From Mikania micrantha (lineage: Eukaryota; Streptophyta; Magnoliopsida; Asterales; Asteraceae), in assembly GCA_009363875.1 (NCBI GenBank), contig CM018694.1, forward strand, positions 1,488,001-1,552,000: a DNA stretch of 64,000 nt. Reading direction: 5' to 3'. Below the pieces are notes generated by a model. The model was not told where the DNA came from, did not search any database, and saw nothing but the letters and a program-made list of their open reading frames with translations. Below, piece after piece: positions 58,074-64,000 of this stretch; the stretch's first letter is position 1, and every line of letters starts with the position of its first letter. Both the position numbers and the translations under genes were made by a program.

Positions 58074-60125
58074 TTATGAAGGAATTTGATTCTTGATTAC
58101 CTCACCCATGACCCTGATCCCATTTAATTTGAGTAAATACTCAAAACGTTGTTTGTCAAAGGCCTTGGTGAGAAGGTCTGCCCTTTGCTCGTTTGTGTGT
58201 ATATTCACTACATCAATCAGTTTCTTTTCATAACAGTCACGTATGAAATGAAACCGAATATCAATGTGCTTGGAACGTGAATGATACACTAGATTCTTGG
58301 TAATTGCAATGGCAGCCTCATTGTCTACATGAATCGGGGTAGTTAGGAAATTAAGTCCATAATCTCTCATCTGTTGTTGTATCCACAATACTTGGGAACA
58401 ACAACTGGCAGCTGCTACATATTCAGCTTCACATGTAGATGTAGCAACAGATGTTTGTTTCTTACACTGCCATGAGACTAACCTCTCCCCCAGAAACTGA
58501 GCACCTCCAGTAGTAGATTTGGAGTCAGTCTTGCATCCTCCATAGTCAGAATCACTGTAAGCATGAAAGGAGTAGTTATCATCCTTAGGATACCACAAAC
58601 CGGTGTCTGGAGTACCCTTCAGATAACGTAAAATCCTCTTGACTGCAATCAGATGAGAAACCTTTGGTTTTGATTGATAGCGAGCACAAATACTTGTAGC
58701 GAATACAATATCTGGTCTAGAGGCCGTCAAATACATCAAGCTCCCTATCATTCCACGATATAATGTAGCATCGATTAGCTCCCCCTTAATATCCGGCTCA
58801 ATCCCGTGATTGGGCTGAATGGGCGTGGAAATAGGTTTACAATCAAGCATGCTAAACCGTTTTAGCACATCTTGAATGTATTTGGTCTGATGGATAAAAA
58901 TACCATCATCAGACTGATCGATTTGTAAACCCAAAAAGAACTTAATGTCAGACATTGCACTCATCTCAAACTTCTTAATCATAACCTGCTTAAATTCTAA
59001 ACACATATGCTCGTCGGTAGATCCGAAGATGATGTCATCCACATAGATCTGAACAAGGAGAATGTCCTTGCCCTTTTCCCGATAAAACAGAGTCTTGTCT
59101 ATCTGACCTCTATTGAACCCGTGTTCAATAAGATGAGTTGAGAGGGTCTCATACCAAGCTCGAGGAGCTTGATGAAGACCGTACAGTGCTTTGTCGAGGA
59201 TATAGACCTGATCCCGGTGGATAGGATCCTCAAAGCCCGGTGGCTGACAAATATACACTGTCTCTTTCAATGAACCATAAAGGAATGCAGACTTAACATC
59301 CAATTGAAAGACTTTAAACTTTCTGTGAGCAGCAAAAGATAAAAACAATCTTATCGCTTCAAGCCGCGCCACTGTTGCAAAAACCTCATCATAATCAATT
59401 CCCTCTATCTGTTTAAACCCTTGAACAACCAAACGTGCCTTGTTTCGAACAATCACGCCTCTATCGTCTCGCTTACACTTCAACACCCACCTGGTGCCAA
59501 TCTTCTTTTCACCTTTTGGCAAATCTACCAAATGCCAAACTCCCAGTTTCTGAAACTGATTAAGCTCCTCTTGCATGGCCTCCACCCAGGCAGGCTCACG
59601 CAGGGCTTCAGTTACAGACTTAGGCTCAATCTGAGAAACGAATGCAGAACACATCCATAACTCTTGAGTTCCATGATTACGCTCCAGCTCGACATACAAA
59701 CTCTCCTCGTTTGCAACTTGCCTTCTCGTCTATACTCCAACAGACAGGTCTCCAATGATTTGCTTCACAGGGTGATTCACATGTACTCTAGACACTGGCA
59801 CTTGCGGGACTCCAACACCATGATCAAGATTTGTGATATTCTGATCTTCATCTTGATCTTGAGAAACTGCATCGTCAAAAATATCCTGATCATCCTCCGA
59901 TGACCAATCAACATTAACAGCTACTGAAGTGCCTTCCCCTGTTGGATGAGTATCTTCAGCTGGATGAGAAATTCCTGTATCTTCACAATTTTGTAAATCG
60001 TATAACATCTGCAAAGAGATTTCATCGTCAGTAACAGTAGGAGACAAGTTAAAAGACTCGAAAAGTTTATCATAATCGAATAAGCAATTTGGACATTTGC
60101 CTTCTGGAATAGGTGTATGTCGTTG
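58074..60125 (-). pseudogene. Element B pol fragment: integrase-RT linker, reverse transcriptase, RNase H
   Basis: The 3' 541 codons (58074-59699) are open and carry RT from WVEAMQEELNQF through GTRWVLKCKRD, DVKSAFLYG and the catalytic YVDD, then RNase H with AYSDSDYGGC, CEAEY, HVDNEAA and KHIDIRFHFIRD. All key acidic residues I can place are present. Upstream, in the same frame, an acidic linker (59733-60125) is separated by one TAG at 59730-59732, immediately before TRRQVANEE. Integrase and everything 5' of it are missing. The block DEVFATVARLEAI has Thr where Pro is usual. RT/RNase H is better preserved than in element A. Confidence 0.9.
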
Positions 60126-60130
60126 CTTTA

Positions 60131-63100
60131 TGTTTGAAATAGTTATAACCTTTAATGTTGTTGCATTACTCTTTGTTTACCCTCAATCCCATGTGATTGA
60201 CAAGATATAGGTTTAGCATTTGATTAGCAAAGTGTTGGTGTCTTAATCCTTAGCATGAAAAGCTTAAAAGCTTATCACCTTTATTAAAAACTAGGTTGGC
60301 TTCATGTTAGGAAAACTGTAACATCACTGCATTTTAGGTAATTACACTACATAAATGATTGTACTGTTGAGACCTGATATGATAATTGTTAATGACTATG
60401 GATTATTGGATGTTATTATTATTGGTATACATATTGAGAACACATTATTATAAGCATGAACCTTGGGAAGTTTAGTTTGAAACACAACTAAACAGAACCA
60501 GAGAGTTTATTGCAGTTGAATTAACATAATACGGGTTGTTGATTGGGAATGGTAGTGGTATAGGATTCTATAACCAAAGATAGGCAAGGATATAATCATG
60601 ATCTATCGAAGAGGTGGTGGGATGGCGGCTGAGGCTGTTGCGACTGATCTCTACGTATGCCCTATACATAAACCATCTTCGGTTTATCATGATTATATCA
60701 GTGTTGAGGCTTTGGTGAGGAGAATCCGGGGTTTTGGGTTGGAATGACAAAGAGTTATGAGTTAGTTATTGTTTGGTTACTAAACATAGTCAAGGACACA
60801 TGGTCATGGTTTATCGAAATGGTGGTGGGACGGTGGCTGGATAGGTTGCTACCTACTCCTACATATGCCCTATACATAAGCTTATTTCGGTCTATCATGG
60901 ATGTGTCAGTGATATGGTTTAGTGGGATTCGGATTGGGAAATTATAATATTCAAGATAATAAGATAATGAAAGCGTTATTGGAAATGATTACGCGATGGT
61001 GAGGTTACGAAGATAATTTTAAACGTGAATGTTATTTCAGAAATATTAACTTAATAATGTATTCGCGTGGGTGACGATTCACACGAATATAATTATTAGG
61101 AATAATATCCTGAAACAATATTCCATAAATCGTAAATCGAATCGAAATACGATACGAGAGTTGGATTCGAAAAGGTGACGATTTTTACGAATACGTACGT
61201 GAGTAACGCGTTTCGACTAGATAACCGAAATAATATTTAACGATATTAATTTAAGAAAAGAAATTTAAAAACGTTTCTTAGGAATGACAACCTAAGACGA
61301 ATTTGAACGAATCGTTTTATTAAATAAATGATTTAACGAAATTAAACGAAATCATTTTATGAAACAACATTAAATTAAAATCATTTTATTAAAACAAAAC
61401 ATAACTAATTAATGGTTTCATGTTTTAAAATATAATTTACGAGAATAACCGAGCATCTCGAAATATTTTACGCGATATAAACGAGACCGAGCATGTGGGA
61501 ACGAAATGAGGTATAAGAAGAGTAAACTACTCTTTCTTCCTCATTCACCAACAAAGCTTTCTCTCTCTAACACACAAATTCGTCACATCTCTCTCTCTAA
61601 CTTCTCTCTACGATTTCTCTTCCATTTCTCAACCATTTCACAAGATCTTGGTGCCAAAACGTTCGTGAAATCGAGTAGAACAAGAACATACGAAGATTTC
61701 AAGCTTTCGGCTAACGTTTCGAGGTAAATCTAGAGTTTTATTTTCGAGACTTTTGTGAACCACGACCTACTAGCCTACTGTTTTTCTAATTCATCTAAAC
61801 ACTTGGAAACCATGGAAACAAACTTGTGTAAACAACATATAGTCTATGGAAACAGCTCTGCCATGGTTCGAAGTCCGATGGTGATGAGGAGGAGCTGCTG
61901 GTTCGTGGAGATGCAGGTTGGCGAACCTGCATCAGACGGGACAAAAGGGAACTGAACCCTAGCTGGGCGAACCTCCCATCAGCGAACCCTAATACTTCGA
62001 CCAAACCGCATGGTGCCACGAACCTGATATGGGCGAACCTGGGGTGTTGCGAACCTGGAGGTTTCTAACCATCTGGCCGAACCCTTGCACCTTAGCCAAA
62101 TCTTAAAGGCCGCGAACCCCTTTTGGCCGAACCTCCACTGAGCTGGGCGAACCAGAGGTGCCACGAACCTTGCAGGCGAACCAGGGGAACGAACCATGTT
62201 GCCGCGAACCTAAGCCATCCACGAACCTATGACTTGCGAACCTATGGTTGTTGAAGTTCTTATCCAGCGAACCTAGACTATCAATGGACCTTGCATGGCC
62301 GAACCCTCCCCTCAACCGAACCCTTGACTCGCGAACCCTAATGGATGTTAACCTTTGCTATGAATGTCAAACCTATTTTATGAACCAAGGGAATGAGTAC
62401 GCTAATGTTTAAGACCAAGGATAAACCAAGAATCATGCATGCACGAGTGTTTGAGAATTACCACCTTTTCTCTCTCTAAAACATAAGACTTAAACTATAG
62501 ATTGGTTTACATGGAGTATTTTATGGGAATAACCTAAGGGTGATTTCTCAAACCTAATTATAATTTAACAAATTACAAACATATTGGTTAGCTCAAGTAT
62601 TCATGCATGCATGCACATGAAGGTTTATATATGTATAAGGTCACTACCTTTACCATGTATATATAAATAACTTTCATATCTTCATTAGAATCATGATGTA
62701 GTGATTGATTAAACTAACTAGTGGTGAACCTATAGGAATAGGAAATCTCAATGATCATCACTATAACTTAGATGACATACCTAAGTTGGTCATACAATTA
62801 ATAACTAAAAGACGAACGGATATGATAACTTAATAATGATCACACTTAGATACTTATGAATATGGAACATACGATAATTACAGATTGTTGAGTTGCTTTT
62901 GATTTTACATACGTGAGCGCGCATACTACAAGAACACTGATTCTGAGGAATTCAGGTGAGTTCTCATAACCTCCTTTTAAATCACTTTGTTTTTAAACTC
63001 GGAGGTGGAACATGTATACCAGATTTAGATATTATTTTGATAACACATGGGTGACACCTGGTTTATCATTATGATACTCATACTATTGGATTTTCATTAT

Positions 63101-63948
63101 TTATGGATTGTCACGGATTATCTCAGATTATCACAACTCCATGAGTCATTGTTGTGGACTTTGGTTCTCCGCAATGATTGCATGTATTGTCACGTGGATT
63201 ACCATAACTCCATGAGTCGTTGTTGTTGACTTCGGTCCTCCGCAATGATTGCATGTATTGTCACTTGGATTATCGCAACTCCATGAGTCGTTGTTGTTGA
63301 CTTCGGTCATCCGCAATGATTGCATGTATTGTCACGTGGGTTACCACAACTCCATGGGTCGTTGACTTCGGTCATTCGCAATGATTGAATGTATTGCCAC
63401 TTATACTATTTGAAAATATTGATGGTTGAGATTGGTTGAATATATGTGATTGACTAATTGTGATTATTTGAATTATGTGATTGTGTGATTGTGTTTGTGT
63501 GTTGGCAGTGTTGGATTATCTCGCAGGTGTACATGTGGATTTTCTCGAAAAATTATAAACTTTCATAAACATTTTATGAACATTTTGCGACATAAAAACT
63601 TATGATTGCTCACCAACTACTTCGTAGTTGACACTTGATTTTTTTACATGTTTCAGGGAACGAGGAGAAGTAGGTAGAGCAGGATAGCTCTACATCTTTT
63701 GGGACATCATCACTTAGGGTCATGGACTTAGCTAAGATAACTGAAATTCTGAAGACTAGAGTTTAGTTAATTCAGCTAAATCTTTTGTGTAATTACTGTA
63801 ACTAAATCATGATGAACATGATTTTGATGTAATTAATTTGGTTGATTTATTTGATATGTGATGATTTATTTAGATGCCCACGAGCTTATGAACAATCTAC
63901 ACATCTCTCGTGGCATCCCGACGTTTCCGCCATCGGTCGGGGTGTTAC
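60131..63948 (+). mobile_element. Gypsy-like LTR-derived region ending GGGGTGTTACA
   Basis: Shares with 3088-6770: GTGGTGGGA/GCCCTATACATAA blocks (60618-60670, 60830-60880), GGGTGACGATT blocks (61070, 61175), a CT-rich leader (61540-61625), GGTGAGTTC (62953) and a CTCACCAAC/TTTTTTACATG block (63610-63645). A 450-bp zone (61910-62340) is dense in GCGAACC words. It ends CGGTCGGGGTGTTACA, a typical LTR terminus complementary to a TGTAACACC start. No matching start was found on the left, so it is truncated or composite; the left boundary near 60131 is where element B's coding similarity stops. No ORF of note. Confidence 0.5.
63108..63400. repeat. 71-bp minisatellite
   Basis: Four copies starting TTGTCAC at 63108, 63187 and 63258 and 63329, spaced 79, 71 and 71 bp, with TTGCCAC at 63394 closing the last. 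The shared core contains AACTCCATGAGTCGTTG and CGCAATGATTGCATGTA. Confidence 0.85.
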
Positions 63949-64000
63949 AAAAACCCTAATAACTTCCCATGTACGTATACCCCATGCATGCAACATCCTT
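63949..64000. other. Right edge of the window beyond the LTR end
   Basis: Fifty-two bases after the TTACA terminus; no feature can be assigned. The first five bases (AAAAC) would be the target duplication if the LTR ends as proposed. Confidence 0.4.

Larger units (their letters stand above)
51950..60130 (-). mobile_element. Element B: 5'-truncated sirevirus-like Copia element, relative of the array's parent
   Basis: Order on the minus strand: integrase-RT linker and RT/RNase H (60125-58074), spacer, extra ORF (55942-52493), PPT, 3' LTR. 5' LTR, PBS, gag, protease and integrase are missing: coding similarity ends near 60125-60140, where unrelated LTR-like DNA begins. Its 3' LTR and extra-ORF C-terminus align throughout with the array unit, apart from divergence at the extreme LTR edge. 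That shows which element type the array came from. Confidence 0.88.

Noticed and set aside
61755..62315. Overlapping ORFs on both strands at about 62 kb
   Set aside because: They arise from dense GCGAACC repeats that contain few stop codons; no homology or domain.

Overview
This window is transposon-dominated nuclear DNA of a flowering plant. I see no intact cellular gene, rRNA or tRNA gene. The evidence is the LTR retrotransposons with initiator-tRNA-Met primer sites, Ty1/copia Pol of the plant sirevirus type (SIRE/Maximus lineage), and giant Gypsy-type LTRs. A eudicot, probably Asteraceae, is suggested because the extra ORF downstream of pol resembles proteins I recall as abundant in Asteraceae annotations. 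That is recollection, not a search result.

Layout. 1-1173: flank with nothing recognisable. 1174-16943: element A, a complete minus-strand sirevirus-like Copia element (LTRs of 383 and 384 bp, TSD ATGTT, PBS, PPT, gag, protease, integrase, RT, RNase H and a two-part extra ORF). It is dead: frameshifts, stops, a truncated zinc knuckle, a Glu-to-Lys change at the integrase catalytic Glu, and a ~3.7 kb Gypsy-like LTR fragment (3088 to ~6770) inside its extra ORF. 16944-19570: AT-rich, gene-free. 19571-44825: the main discovery, a 25.2 kb head-to-tail array of 22 units of 1,123 bp plus a closing LTR, flanked by the 5-bp duplication AAAAT. Each unit is one LTR (550 bp) plus 573 bp of the 3' end of a sirevirus extra ORF and its PPT. 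It is thus an LTR retrotransposon insertion converted into a macrosatellite.

44826-51949: mosaic of a short ORF with DLN-type repeats, a Copia LTR stub, a ~3 kb Gypsy-like LTR, an (AAT)n microsatellite, and a minus-strand Gypsy-like LTR with a PBS. 51950 to ~60130: element B, a 5'-truncated minus-strand relative of the array's parent element, with 3' LTR, PPT, extra ORF (two halves split by one in-frame TAA), spacer, and RT/RNase H with one in-frame TAG upstream. ~60131-63948: Gypsy-like LTR material ending in a terminal GGGGTGTTACA, with a 71-bp minisatellite.

How the parts relate: element B is the local key to the array. Its 389-codon ORF end and 512-bp LTR align with the array's 170-codon ORF and 541-550-bp LTR, showing that the satellite arose by deleting PBS, gag, pol and most of the extra ORF, and then multiplying what was left. 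Each array unit carries its own minus-strand LTR TATA box upstream of an ORF that is open in 21 of 22 units.
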